A stretch of DNA of 64,000 nucleotides from Notamacropus eugenii (lineage: Eukaryota; Chordata; Mammalia; Diprotodontia; Macropodidae): NCBI RefSeq assembly GCF_028372415.1, contig NC_092872.1, positions 264,455,008 through 264,519,007 of the forward strand, written 5' to 3'. Below are positions 44,389-56,115 of this stretch, one piece after another. The position numbers and the translations under genes were made by a program. The notes under the pieces were generated by a model, which did no database searches, had not been told where the DNA came from, and saw nothing but the letters and a program-made list of their open reading frames with translations. Every line of letters starts with the position of its first letter. Positions within the stretch are counted from its first letter, which is position 1.

Positions 44389-47330
44389 CAGGGCAGAGCC
44401 AAGATGGCAGAGTAGGAAGACACACATACGCAGGGTCTCCCCACACAGCCCATAAAATACCTGTAGAGAGGGACTCTCAACAAATTTTGGAGCAGCAGAA
44501 GTGGAGAACAATAGAGTGGAGAAGATTTCCAGTTCAGGGTGACCTGAAAGACCCACAGGAAACGTCAGTTGCACTAGACGTGGAGCAGAGTGCAGAGCCC
44601 AGCCCAGCCTTGGCCACATGGCACAGCGCAACGAGACTTTGGGAGGAGGACACCCCGAAGGAAGAATCTCCAGTCGCAGCAGCAATCCTCAGATCCCTCA
44701 ACCCACAGGCACAAAAGGTCAGTGATGGGGTTTTACAGCTGGCCTGGAAGGGAGAAGGGCCTTCCCGTAGCTCTAGCCTCAGGCAGCAGACCACAGAGGC
44801 CACATCAGGCAAGTGGCAGCAGTTCTCACAGCAGCCTCTACCTCAGCCCACATACATGGTTGGATCGTGAAACTCCTTGGGGCACTGAGGAACTGAGTCT
44901 TGCTCCACCCTGAATGGAGGCCCTCGGAAAGCTGGTCTTTGTCTCACACTGAATGGCAGCTGCGTCTATCCAGCTTAACTGAAAATCAGCCCCCAGTGCT
45001 GACTTGGCAGAACTGGAGGCCAGGTGGCTGTGGAGAGGTAACTGCTAAGATTCTGAACACAAAAATTTCTTCCTGCTTCCAGATCAGGGTACACACTGGA
45101 TTGTGCCACCTTAGAGAAACTGAGATACTACAGATTCCCAGAGTATACGCTACTCTTGACAAAGGAAGCAAAAGCCAAGTAACTGGTTGGGACAATGCCC
45201 AAAAAAGGGAAAAAAAATAAGAATATAGAAGATTGCTTTCTTGGTGAACAGATATCTTCTCCCATCCTTTCAGATGAGGAAGAACAAAGTTTACCATCAG
45301 GGAAAGACATGAAAGTCAAGACTTCTGTATCTCAAACATCCAAAATAAATATTCAATGGGCTCAGGCCATGGAAGAGCTCAAAAAGGATTTTGAAAATCA
45401 AGTAAGAGAGGTGGAGGAAAAACTAGGAAGAGAAATGAGAGAGATGAAAGAAAAGTATGAAAAGCAGGTCAACACATTGCTAAAGGAGACCCAAAAAAAT
45501 GCTGAAGAAAATAACACCTTGAAAAATAGGCTAACTCAATTGGCAAAAGAGGTCTAAAAAACCAATGAGGAGAAGAATGCTTTCAAAAGCACAATTAGCC
45601 AAATGGAAGAGGAGGTTCAAAAGCTCACTGAAGAAAATAGTTCTTTGAAAATTAGAATGGAACAGATGGAGGCTAATTACTTCATGAGAAACCAAGAAAT
45701 CACAAAACAAAACCAAAAGAATGAAGAAATGGAAGATAATGTGAAATATCTCATTGGAAAAACAACTGACCTGGAAAATCGATTCAGGAGAGACAATTTA
45801 AAAGTTATGGGACTACCTGAAATCATGATCAAAAAAAGAGCCTAGACATCATCTTTCATGAAATTATCAAGGAAAATTGCCCTGAGATTCTAGAACCAGG
45901 GGGCAAAATAAGTATTTAAAGAATCCACCAATCACCTCCTGAAAGAGATCCAAAAAGAGAAACTCCTAGGAATATTGTGGCCAAATTCCAGACTTCCCAG
46001 GTCAAGGAGAAAATACTGCAAGTAGCTCGAAGTAAACAATTCAAGTATTGTGGAAATACAATCAGGATAACACAAGATCTAGCAGCTTCTACATTAAGGG
46101 ATCAAAGGACGTGGAATATTATATTCCAGAAGTCAAAGGAACTAGGAAAAAAACCAAGAATCACCTACCCAACAAAACTGAGTATAATACTTCAGAGGAA
46201 AAAATGTCTTTTAAATGAAATAGAGGACTTTCAAGTATTCTTCATGAAAAGAGCAGAGCTGAAAAGAAAATTTGACTTTCAAACACAAGAATCAAGAGAA
46301 GCATGAAAAGTAGACAGTAAAGAGAAATCATAAGGAATTTACTAAAGTTGAACTATTTACATTCCTACATGGAAAGAAAACATTTGTAACTCTTGAAAAC
46401 TTTTTTTCTGTATCTGGGTAGTTGGTGGCATTACACACACACATACACACACACTCATACACTTAACACACACAGAAACACATAGAGAGAGAGACAGAGA
46501 GCACAGGATGAATCGAATAGGATGGGATCATATCTTTAAAAAAATGAATTTAAGTGGTGAGAGAGAAATATATTGGGAGGAGAAAAGGAGAAATGGAAGA
46601 GGGCAAACTATCTCTCATAAAAGAGGCAAGTAAATGACTTTTCAGAGGAGGGACAAAGTAGGGAGGTGAGAGAAAAAAACATGAAGCTTACTCTCATCAC
46701 ATTTGACTAAAGGAAGACATAATATGAACCCTCATTTTGGTATGAAAACCTATCTTACAATACAGGAAAGTGGGGGAGAAGAGGCTAAGTAGGGTGGGGG
46801 GATGATGGGAGGGAGAGCAATGGGAGGAGGGAGCAATTGGAAGTCAACACTCTTGGGGAGAGATAGGATCTAAAGAGAGAATAGAATAAATGGGGGGCAG
46901 GACAGGATGGAGGGAAATATAGTTAGTCTTACACAAAATGACTACTATGGAAGTCATTTGCAAAACTTCATAGATATGACCCATATTGAATTGCTTGCTT
47001 TACCAAAAGGAATGGATGGGGAGGGAGGGATGAAGAGAAGTTGGAGCTCAAAGTTTTAGGAACAACTGTTGAGTATTGTTCTTGCAAGTGGGAAATAAGA
47101 AATACAAGTAATGGGGTATAGAAATATATCTTGCCCTACAGGACAAAAGAGAAGATGGGGATAAAGGAAGGGAGGGATGTTAGAAGGGAGGGCAGATTGG
47201 TGATAGGGATATTTAGAATGCTAGGCAATTTGGGGTGGGGGAGGGGAGAAATGGGGAGAAAATTTGGAACCCAAAAATTCTGTGGAAATGAATGTTGAAA
47301 ACTTAAATAAATAAATTTAAAAAGAAAAAA
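44389..47330 (+). mobile_element. Full-length HAL1 inserted in the RTE 5' part
   Basis: A 2.94-kb HAL1 starting GGGCAGAGCCAAGATGGC (44,391) with leader, ORF1, purine-rich 3' UTR and an A-rich end. The flanks share an 11-base near-duplication (AAAGGCTGCT at 44,379 and AAATGGCTGCT at 47,331). It is the best kept HAL1 in the window. Open frames in its G+C-rich leader (44,393-45,194) have no domain. Confidence 0.93.
45195..46306 (+). pseudogene. HAL1 ORF1p, nearly intact
   Basis: Starts MPKKGKKNKNIED after an A-rich leader end. The coiled coil runs MEELKKDFENQVREVEEKLG to EVQKLTEENSSLKIRMEQME, interrupted by one stop just after LTQLAKEV (45,555). The RRM (LKVMGLP; EIIKENCPEILEPG) has a frame change near 45,830 and a stop near 45,919. 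The C-terminal domain from 45,977 is open to the end (STLRDQRTWNIIFQKSKELG, ELKRKFDFQTQESREA). 370 codons in total, with only about three or four breaks. No ORF2 follows. Confidence 0.92.
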
Positions 47331-47341
47331 AAATGGCTGCT

Positions 47342-47960
47342 TGGACACCCAGTGGGTTGCAGAATCCCATTGTTGCCTTAGTCCAGTGAGAATATAACCC
47401 TGTGGTCTATACCACCTGTGTGAAGAGTTCTGACTATAGCTTCCTGAGTAGTCACATCTGCTGCTTCATAACTTGCCTGCCATCATAAGACGTTGAGGTA
47501 GATAAAAATTGTAAAATGATATGGATGGTGTCTTTTTAGTCATGAATAAATTGGATTTAAGTGAGGCAGAGTAGTGCAAAGTCATGAACCTCACTCTCTC
47601 CTCCAGAGTCATCTGAATCTAGTTGCAAGACAAAAATCAAGCCAACTGAAAATAATTCAGGACTGAATAGATGACACTGGCATCTTCTGTATCTTACTAA
47701 GCTGTAAAAAGTGCTGCTTCAGCAGCCTTCATTGCTGTTGGAATAAATTTTTCTCATACACCCATTCTGCAAGGGGAAGCATTCACATGCTTGGGACAGA
47801 CACTCCCCCCGCCAACTCACTGATGGTCTTGAGACCACTCTGTCATCCTCAACCTTATTTAGCTGCTGAAACATTTTGCCAAGCTGTGGCCATGGCACAT
47901 GCTACAGCTTCTTAAAGCCACAGATTTGAGGTGGATGATTCAGGTGAACACCATAGATGG
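47342..47960 (-). mobile_element. Probable 5' portion of the RTE element
   Basis: Sequence after the HAL1 target duplication should continue the element it hit. It is unlike the AT-rich surroundings, and one phrase in sense ('tgactttgcactactctgcctcacttaaatcc') is familiar from RTE-related marsupial repeats. I cannot set the left end, and its membership of the RTE is inference from the nested layout. Confidence 0.4.
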
Positions 47961-48020
47961 ATGAGCAGCCCTGAAAAGGTGTGTGTGCACATACGCATAT
48001 GCAAATGAATGTATGCATGC

Positions 48021-48049
48021 ATACACACACACACACACACACACACTCA

Positions 48050-48103
<54 letters not shown>

Positions 48104-48104
48104 T
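48021..48104. repeat. (CA)n microsatellite
   Basis: About 84 bases of CA with one TCAC and one TACA interruption. Confidence 0.96.
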
Positions 48105-48129
48105 ATATCTATTTAAATCTATCTCTATC

Positions 48130-48245
48130 TACATACCTTGGCTAGGTTATTTGATTCTCTGTGCCTCAGCTTATTGATTCCTAAAAGGAAGGGTTTGGGT
48201 CATTTGGCATCTAATCTTCCAGTTGTAAATCTATCCTGCAGTGGG
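48130..48245 (+). mobile_element. MIR-type SINE tail
   Basis: 'gctaggttatttgattctctgtgcctcagcttattgattcc', then 'ggtttgggtcatttggcatctaatc'. Confidence 0.55.
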
Positions 48246-48544
48246 CATTAGCAAGTGTGAATTGAGCAGAAATGGACAAATGGATGTCATTTGAGATGTA
48301 TAACTGAAAAGAAATACATGAGCCTGTCCCATATCAGTAGAGAAAGAGAAAATCTACTTATGGTCCATAAACTTCTGTGATATCTCCATATTGTCAAGCA
48401 ATCTAGAGGAAGGCCTTTAATAGAATGGGGGCCATTCTGACTTTTCTCTTCCTTCACCTTATCCATGAATTAAAGGAGGCAATAGAAATTAATTACAAAG
48501 AATGGCACTGTGTGGGGAGGTTATGATTGGTATTTTTAGAAGGA
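48246..48544. other. Unique DNA
   Basis: Nothing recognised. Confidence 0.4.
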
Positions 48545-48795
48545 GAGGAGTAAGTATTTATATAGCTTCTATGTGTCAGTTAGTGTGCTTAGTACTTTAC
48601 AAATATTATCTCATTTGACCCTCATAGGTGCTATTATTTTTTTCCTTTTTTTATAGCTGAAGGAATGGAAGGACACAGAGATGAAGTGATTTCCCCAGAG
48701 TCAGACAGTGAGTATCAAAGGCTGGATTTCAACTCAGGTCATCTGTATTGGAGGCCCAGTTATCTATTTACTCTGCCAACTAACTGCCTCCAAGA
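48545..48795 (-). mobile_element. MIR-type SINE, near full length
   Basis: 'agtatttatatagcttctatgtgtcag', 'gtgcttagtactttacaaatattatctcatttgaccctcataggtg', 'gatgaagtgatttccccagagtcagacagtgagtatc', 'tttcaactcaggtcatc' give the whole reverse order. Confidence 0.85.
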
Positions 48796-48848
48796 GAAAA
48801 TATCAATGAGATCATAAAGTCTTTTACATGCTTCTATTTAATCATTGT

Positions 48849-49080
48849 GGACAGCTAGTTGTTTCCACAGAGTCCCTGGCCTCATCTTCTTGAGTTCAAA
48901 TCTGGCCTCAAACACTTGCTAGCTGTGTGACCCTGGGCAAGTCCCTTAACCCTGTTTACTTCAGTTTCCTCATCTGTCAAATGATTTGCTAGACAAGGAA
49001 ATTGCAAACCATTCCAGTGTCTTTACCTAGAAAACCCTAAATGTTGTCACAAAAAGGACACAACTAAAGTGACTGAACAA
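48849..49080 (+). mobile_element. MAR1-type SINE, near full length
   Basis: GGACAGCTAGTTG head, box B GAGTTCAAATCTGG, 'ctagctgtgtgaccctgggcaagtcccttaaccctg', 'cagtttcctcatctgtcaaatg', 'gacacaactaaagtgactgaac' tail. Confidence 0.85.
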
Positions 49081-49705
49081 GTTTAGTCATTAATAACTGT
49101 CCCAGGAAGCAAGAGTATGCAAGTTGTTTTCCCCATGCACCCCCCATTTTCCCGATTCAGAGACTTAGCCCAGTCACAGAGTGGGTGTCAAAAGCTGAAT
49201 TAGAACCCAAATCTCCTAACTTCCATATTCAGTGATTCTTCCCAGAGCATAAAATTTCCACTCATTCCTCTCTCAAGAGCAAGTGGTTTGCCTGTGACCT
49301 GAATACTAGTAATTCCTTTCTAATGAGGTCTTTCCTCCAGTTCATCTGTTAAGATAAGCTTTATTGCTTTGGTCATTAAAAACATTTCTAAAGGAGTTAG
49401 TTGCTCCACCAGCATTAGTACAGAAAAGTACAGATATTTCAACTTGAAAGCAGGTGAATGATAGGAGAAAATGTCATTTTGTCTCCTAATGGGGAAACCC
49501 CAAGTTTTATTTCTAACTACATAATGTTCAAGAAATTTTTTTATCCACCTCTCTGAGTATCTGGTTCAAGCCCACAATTTTAATATATAGACTCACCATC
49601 ATATTACTATCACCAATCACATGGAAGGTGTCCTTGATCCTAGACAAAAACCAGAATTTTTAATGAACATCAAAGGTTTGACACAGTCAAAAACAAAAAA
49701 AACTT
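49081..49705. other. Unique DNA with a MIR trace
   Basis: 49,150-49,245 ('gattcagagacttagcccagtcacagagtgggtgtc', 'attagaacccaaatctcc') is a MIR remnant. The rest is unassigned. Confidence 0.45.
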
Positions 49706-51040
49706 AAGGAAAATTTATTTCTCTCAATTTCACATTAACAAAATAGAAAAGGAACACATCAATGAATTGGGCATACAACTAAAACAACTGGAAAAAGTAC
49801 AAATAAAAACTACGTAATTGAACACCAAATTGGAAATCCTAAAAATGGAAGGTGAGATTAATAAGACGGAAGGAACAAAACAACCTATTGAACGACTAAA
49901 TAAATAAATCCAGTACCTGGGTTTACAAACAAGAACAACAATAACAATGAAATAGATAAATCATTGGTTAATTTGATTTTTTTTTTAAAAAAAGAAACCA
50001 AATATCAAAAACGGAAAAGGTGAAATCATCACCAATGAAGAAGAAATTAAAGTAATATTAGGAAATATTTGTACCCAATTATAAGCCAATTATTCTGACA
50101 ATATGAGTGAAATTGATGAATATTTACAATGTAAATTACCCAGATTAACGAATCTTGAAATAGGATGCCTAAATAGCCCCATCTTAGAAAAATACTTTGA
50201 ACAAGTCTTTCCCTAAGGAAAATTCCCAAGGTCAGATCGATTCACAAGTGAATTCTACCAATCATTCAAAGAACAATTAGCACTAATACTATATAAACCA
50301 CTTGGGGAAAGAGTCCAAGAAAGAGTCCTACCTAACTCCCTTTACAACATAAATATGATGGTGATACTTAACCCAGGAAGAGTTAAAACGAAGAAAACTA
50401 TAGACCAATTTTTGTAATAAATATCAATGTAAAAATTCTCCACAAAATACTAGCAAGGTAGTTAAATGAACCTATCACAAGGATTATACATTATAACTAG
50501 ATGGCAATTATACCTGAAATGCAGAGTTGGTGCAATATAAGGGAAACCATCAACATAACTGACCAAATCAATAACAAAACCAACAGAATCACATGACTAT
50601 CTCAATATATTCTAAAAAGATTGGACAAAATAGAAAATATAGGAATAAAGGGAGCACTCCTTAAAATTATAAGTAGTATCTATCTTAAGCCATCAACAAG
50701 CACTATCTATAATGATGATAAGCTAGAAGACTTCTCAATTAGCTCAGGTGTGAAAGCAAGGAAACTCATTGTGACCACTATTATTTAACATAGTACTAGA
50801 AATATTAGCTATAGCAATAAGAGAAGTAAAAGACATGAAAGGAATTAGAATAGGCAATGAGGGAACAAAACTATCAATATCTGCATATGTATAACATGGC
50901 ATACTTAAAGAATCTTGGAGAATTAACTTAAAGAAAACTACTTGAAATAATTAACTTTAGCAAAGTTGCAGGATGTAAGATAAAGATCACATAAGTCATC
51001 AGCATTATTTTTGCTAGGAAATTAAAGTTTTGTTAGCAAG
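49706..51040 (+). mobile_element. Old L1 (copy D), left arm
   Basis: ORF2 sequence of an older L1 family, from the endonuclease-RT linker ('atcaatgaattgggcatacaactaaaac') through RT blocks near 50,220-50,960 ('ggtcagatcgattcacaagtgaattctacc', 'atagtactagaaatattagctatagcaa'). It has many breaks and no useful open frame. It stops at TTAGCAAG (51,033-51,040) and resumes at 53,488 in the same codons. Confidence 0.88.
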
Positions 51041-53487
51041 TTCTGGCAAAACACCAAATACTTTCTCCAAGTCACATTTCCTCAGGTTGGTACATTCTAA
51101 ACCTGATCATTACATCAATTCAATAAGCAGTGAGCTAATTACACCCCTAGAAAATATCATTTGTTTTACAGTAAAATTCCTCATGTTACATTTCAATAAA
51201 ATTATAACTAGATCTAGAGCAATGTATTCAATTTTCCAAGATTAGTCTTCTACTTAATGTTTAGGGAGAGAGGCACAAGTTGTCCTAACCCTACCCCTTG
51301 CTCCTGCAGGACACGAAGAGTAAGTCGAACTCCAATATGCTCTGAAATTGTTGTTTCATGGAGAACACAGGTAATACTGACATAAATTCTTGTTGCATTT
51401 ACTCTCTGAATTTTGCAAAAATATTAACATGGGGAAAATAAAACTTTACTCTTCATCACACTAAATTTTTAAAAGTGACAAATTTCCATATGACTGTTAT
51501 TTTACCCTAAAAAATAAGCACAGTTGGTAATACTCATTCTTTGTCTTCTGATCCTGGCCCATTCTCTCCTCCTTTTCCCTGAATAAACTCAAACTGATTG
51601 CAAAGCAGCTCTGAGAAACATCTCATCACACTTCATTCCTGAGGTCATGACATACATGGTAAAAGCAAAGATTTCTTTAACGATATTACAAGTCATATAC
51701 AATTAAAGATCATAGTAAAAGTTATACCTGATATAGTATTATATTTTTACATATAAAAATGATATACACAAGGATTATTCAATAGAATACAATCTTTAGA
51801 TCCAAAAGAATATAGAAAAAAGTTTAATGTAGCTAAATATATTTTACTGTATATTAGGATTAAACATATTAGAATAGTGAGTCTGACTGTGTTCCATAAG
51901 ATGCCATTACCATTAGAATATAAAAACAATTATTACCTAGGTATTAGGTAAGGAGGAGCTATTACTACACTTCAAACAAATCAGTCCATATTTAAAAAAA
52001 AGAAAAACTTTTATGTGGAACAGTAACAAAAAATATACCACCAATAGAAAATGTACTAAAATTTAATCATTCATAAAAGCTGCAATTTAATCTGTGACAG
52101 TAAAATACAAAAAGTAATATTATAGTTGGTTTAGTATATTCTGTATTTTAACTTTAAAAGTCACAGAAATCAGTTACCCCAGTTTTTTTTCACCCCACAA
52201 AGGTCTATCTTTCCAAAGCATTATACTCAAACAGTTTTTATTATAATGTAATGGCAGAATTACATTTCATAAATTTTAAATATAAAATAAAGCTAATGAC
52301 TCAAAAAAGTTATTTGCAACAGTGAGTTTTTGGGGAAATTTCCACATTCTATATCTATCATTACTGACAGTAAGTATAACGATTCAACTTTTTGGTGCTT
52401 GATGGGGAGGAATTATGATAAAAAAGGTCAATATGAAATTATTTAAAGTAGCGATACCTAACATTTGAAATGCATTCGTGCTCTTTGGTATAATCATATT
52501 AAAGTCAAGTATATTTATTTTCACATCTGTTAAAACTGCTATTGCAAAGAAGAAATACTATTGTCTTGTTTTTCCAAGAGATATACAAGGACCATTTTTT
52601 TTTCTCCAGGGAAATTGTGCAAGTCATTATACGATTTGGATTTTTCTCATAATATATAAAATAGATGAAGCTTCTTCAGGTATGCTGCTAATTAATTAAT
52701 GTATTTTTCGAAGTCCAGAATGTTGGCTCTGTACAGTGAGGCAGTAGTTCTTTATTCCTGTAATCTGGCTCACAACTGCTTCATGGTGGGGTCTAAAGCA
52801 GCAGGTAGAATTTCTTTTTAGGTTTCTTCATTTGCACTGGTGTTTTCCTTTTTATTTGTCTGAGCAGATCATAAAATATCTCCTTAACATTGATCTTTGA
52901 CTTCTGAGAAGAATCTAAAATGGTGAACTTACACCAATGTCTTGCTGAAACCAGACCCTGTTCTTTGCCAGCTACTGGTCCATCATCCAGGTCACATTTA
53001 TTGACAACCAATATTGGGATATCTGTGTCTTTAACTTGTAGAATCTGTTCCCTCCAGGTCTGCTAGTCATTAAACATGGACTGAGGTGTAATGACATATA
53101 CTGGTGCAAACCATTGGCCATTGTTATACAGATCTGCCGTTGCTGTCAATTGCTCTGTCCCTGCTCTATGGGGGATTTCAAGCAAAAAAATGCTAGTAAA
53201 TAACTTCATTTTACTTTCTGTAGGGGTCTTCTATCATAGGATAACATTTTTCAACAAAGAGTCCTTGGGCAAACTGTACTGTCCACAATGTGGTCTGTTC
53301 AGATGGTGATAATCTCTATTCCAATGCTGCCTCAGCATCCACTCCTGCCTCCCCCTAGGGCCACGAGTAGTGCTAGAACTCTTAACTGCAGCAGGAGCAA
53401 CCACAGGGCAGCAGTAACTGCCTCCAGACCAAAGACTACACACAGATGCACACACCTTCCAACATTTCTTTATATGACCAATGAAGC
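51041..53487 (-). mobile_element. 2.45-kb insert carrying a RAP1A retrocopy
   Basis: This block interrupts L1 copy D between two 8-base near-repeats (TTAGCAAG, TTAGCAGG). Its right half holds RAP1A coding sequence without introns on the minus strand. Downstream of the stop, sense 'agttgtgagccagattacaggaat' (near 52,770) looks like RAP1A 3' UTR, and the AT-rich sequence on to 51,041 has the look of a long 3' UTR. I see no poly(A) at the left end, so the exact retrocopy end is open. A G+C-richer stretch at 53,340-53,460 would be 5' UTR. Confidence 0.7.
52793..53338 (-). pseudogene. RAP1A: RAP1A processed pseudogene
   Basis: RAP1A is a Ras-family GTPase of cell adhesion and signalling, 184 codons. 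The minus strand from an ATG at 53,338 keeps its order: TVQFAQGLFVEK (RAP1A TVQFVQGIFVEK), PMIEDPYRK (switch I, PTIEDSYRK), AGTEQLTA (switch II, AGTEQFTA), [46 protein letters not shown] (the NKCD guanine motif, with Val for Gly before it), and '[20 protein letters not shown]' then [11 protein letters not shown] to TAG. The last block separates RAP1A from RAP1B. The P-loop (GSGGVGKS) is lost, a stop replaces a codon near 53,069, small indels shift the frame, and the CAAX Cys reads Tyr. No introns, so a retrocopy. Confidence 0.92.
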
Positions 53488-55478
53488 TTAGCAGGAAGAG
53501 ACAGAAAGAGAAATTATATTTTAAATATTTAAATATTTTAAAATAAATTAGAATTTATATTTTAAATTATATTTTAAATATACTGAAAACAGTATAAAAT
53601 ACATGAGACTCCATGGACCAAAACAAACCCAGGAACTGTATGAACACAATTACAAAACACTTTTCACACAAGGTCAGATCTAGACAATTGGAAAAATATC
53701 AATTGTACATGGGTAGACTGAGCCAATATATTCAAAATGACAATTCTGGGGAAACTTATTTACCTGCTCAGTGAATTCAATTCAAGCTACCTAAAATATT
53801 TGAAAGAGATAGAAAAATAAAATTAATATGGAGGAACCAAAGGAAAAGAATATCAAGAGAATTAATGAGGAAAAATACAAAGCAAGGTGTCCTAGCAATA
53901 TCAGATCTCACACTATATTATAATGCAGTAATCATTAAACTATCTAGTACTGATTAAGAAATAGAGAGGTGGATCAGTGGAATATCTTTGGTACACAAAA
54001 CAGTAGTCAATGAACACAGTAACCAAGTGTTTAACAAACATAAAGATCTCAACCTTTGAGATAAGAACTATTTGACAAAAACTATTGGGGAAAACTGGAA
54101 AACAATAGGACATCAACTGGATATAAACCAACGTCTCACACATGATATACCAGGATAAGGTAAAACTGGATACATGATTGAGACATAAAGGGTGACACCA
54201 TAAGCAAATTAGAAGAGCAAGGAATAGTCTACCTATCAGATCTATAGGGAAGAGAAGAATTCACGACCAAACAAGAGACAGAAAGCTACAAAATGTAGCT
54301 TAGATAATTTTGAGTGTATTAAAATAAAAAGCTTTTGTCCAACAAGATCAATGCAAACAAGAAAAAGAAGGAAAGCAGAAAACTAGGAAACAATCTGTAC
54401 AGCAAGTGTCTCTAATAAAAGACTCATTTCTCAAATATATAGAGAAATGAGTCAAATTTATGAGAATAAAAACCATTTGCCAATTGATGAATGGTCAAAG
54501 TATATGAACAAGACATTTTCAGATGAAGAAACTTACAACTATCTATTGGCATATGAAGTGCTCTAAATCACATTTGATTAAAGAAATGCAGACTAAAACA
54601 ACTTGAAGCAGCACTTCACACCTATCACATTTGCTAATATGAGAAAAAAAGGAAAATGACATATTGGAGAGGATGTAGGAAAATTGGGACACTAAAGTAC
54701 TTTTGATGGAGTTATAAACTGATACAAACATTCTGCAGAGCAATTTGGAACTATGCCCTTATCTTTTGATCCAGTAATACCACTACTAGGTCTGTATCCC
54801 AAAGAGATCATAAAAAAAGGGAAAAAGTTCTACATGCACAAAAATATTTATAGCAGCCCTTTCCATGGTTGGAAACTTTACAAATTGACCATCAATTACA
54901 AAATTGACCATCAATTACAAAATGACCATCAGTTGTGGAATGGCTGAACAAGCTGTAGTATATGAATGCAAAAGAATGTTACTTTTCAATAAGAAACAAT
55001 GACAAGGAAGACTTCAGCAAAACCTGGAAAGACTTGTACAAAATACTGCAAAGTGAAATGAGCAGAATCAGGAAAACATTGTACATAGTATCAATAACAT
55101 TGTGTTATAATTAACTGTGAATGGCTTAGCTCTTCTAAGCAACACAATGATCCAAGAAAAATACAAAGGACTCATGAAAGAAAATGCTATCTACCTCCAG
55201 ATAAAGAGTTGATGGACTCAATGCAGATCTAAGCATGTTTTTACAGTTGCTTTATTCTTTTTCATTTATTTTCTTTTGATCTGTTTCTTGTTTCACAACA
55301 GTGACAAATACGGAAATATGCTTTAAGTGATAGGGCATGCATAACCTACAGCAAATTGCCTACAATTTTTTGAAAGAGGAGAGGGCAGGGGAGTGAGGAA
55401 TGAGAAAAATTTGGAACTCAGAATCTTGTAAAAATGAATACTAAAAATTGTCTTGAAATGTAATTGAAAAAAAAATAT
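53488..55478 (+). mobile_element. Old L1 (copy D), right arm
   Basis: Resumes at 'agcaggaagagacagaaagagaaat', followed by an AT-rich expansion (53,515-53,590), then 'aaacaaacccaggaactgtatgaacac' and the rest of ORF2 ('ttgatccagtaataccactactaggtctgtatcc', near 54,765-54,800; 'gcagccctttccatggttgg'), and the 3' UTR to an A-rich end near 55,478. Many breaks. A tandem copy of 'aaattgaccatcaattac' near 54,890-54,930 is a small local duplication. Confidence 0.88.
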
Positions 55479-55964
55479 TAAAAAGCTCTTTAGGATTCTG
55501 TGAAAACATGGTCAAATACCAATGGTAATTTTTTGACCGAAAATACTTTTAACACTTCAATATATCTTTGATCTCAATGTGAGTACTCTACCCCACTAGA
55601 AGAATTATATATACAGTACTGCCTCTGCTTTATGACTGCCAGTTGTGAACAATTTATTATTCTCTTATCTATGTTTTTCCCTAAATCTAACATAGCGCAT
55701 CTACTCAAAGTTTCTATTCCCTTTTCTCCTGATATTCTGTAAATGCCAAAAGGATTATTAGGCAATCCATATGGAATCTCTATCTCTTTTACAACATTGA
55801 TCTTTATCCCCTAATTTCTACTGCCAATCACAAATATATATTCCTCTGATGACATCCTTTATGCTGCTACTTCTGGATAATTCCTCATGCTCACCATATG
55901 CCTCTGCATTATTCTTCAATTGATTCTTCATTTCCATTCTTCAGATAATGCAGTATTTCATAAT
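55479..55964. other. Unique AT-rich DNA
   Basis: Nothing recognised. Confidence 0.4.
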
Positions 55965-56115
55965 AACATATATGTATGCATGTATATATGTACTCATGTA
56001 TGGTGTGTAGGCACATACACAAAGATGCACATTTTGTATACATGCAGGTATACACACACATATGTGTGTGTCTGTGTGTCTCTGTGTCTGTGTCTGTGTC
56101 TGTGTGTATGTATAT
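55965..56115. repeat. TATG/TG low-complexity tract
   Basis: Mixed ATGTATG, CACA, and TGTGTC units; the open frames here on both strands are repeat products. Confidence 0.8.

Noticed and set aside
44325-44870. 181-codon open frame
   Set aside because: Starts in RTE-related DNA and runs into the HAL1 leader, crossing an insertion boundary, so it cannot be an old gene.
52793-53338. A functional RAP1A gene
   Set aside because: In-frame stop, indels, loss of the P-loop and of the CAAX cysteine, and position inside an old L1 make it a pseudogene.
53234-53491. Separate G+C-rich coding frames of 67-73 codons on both strands
   Set aside because: They overlap the start and presumed 5' UTR of the RAP1A retrocopy and do not show a domain of their own.
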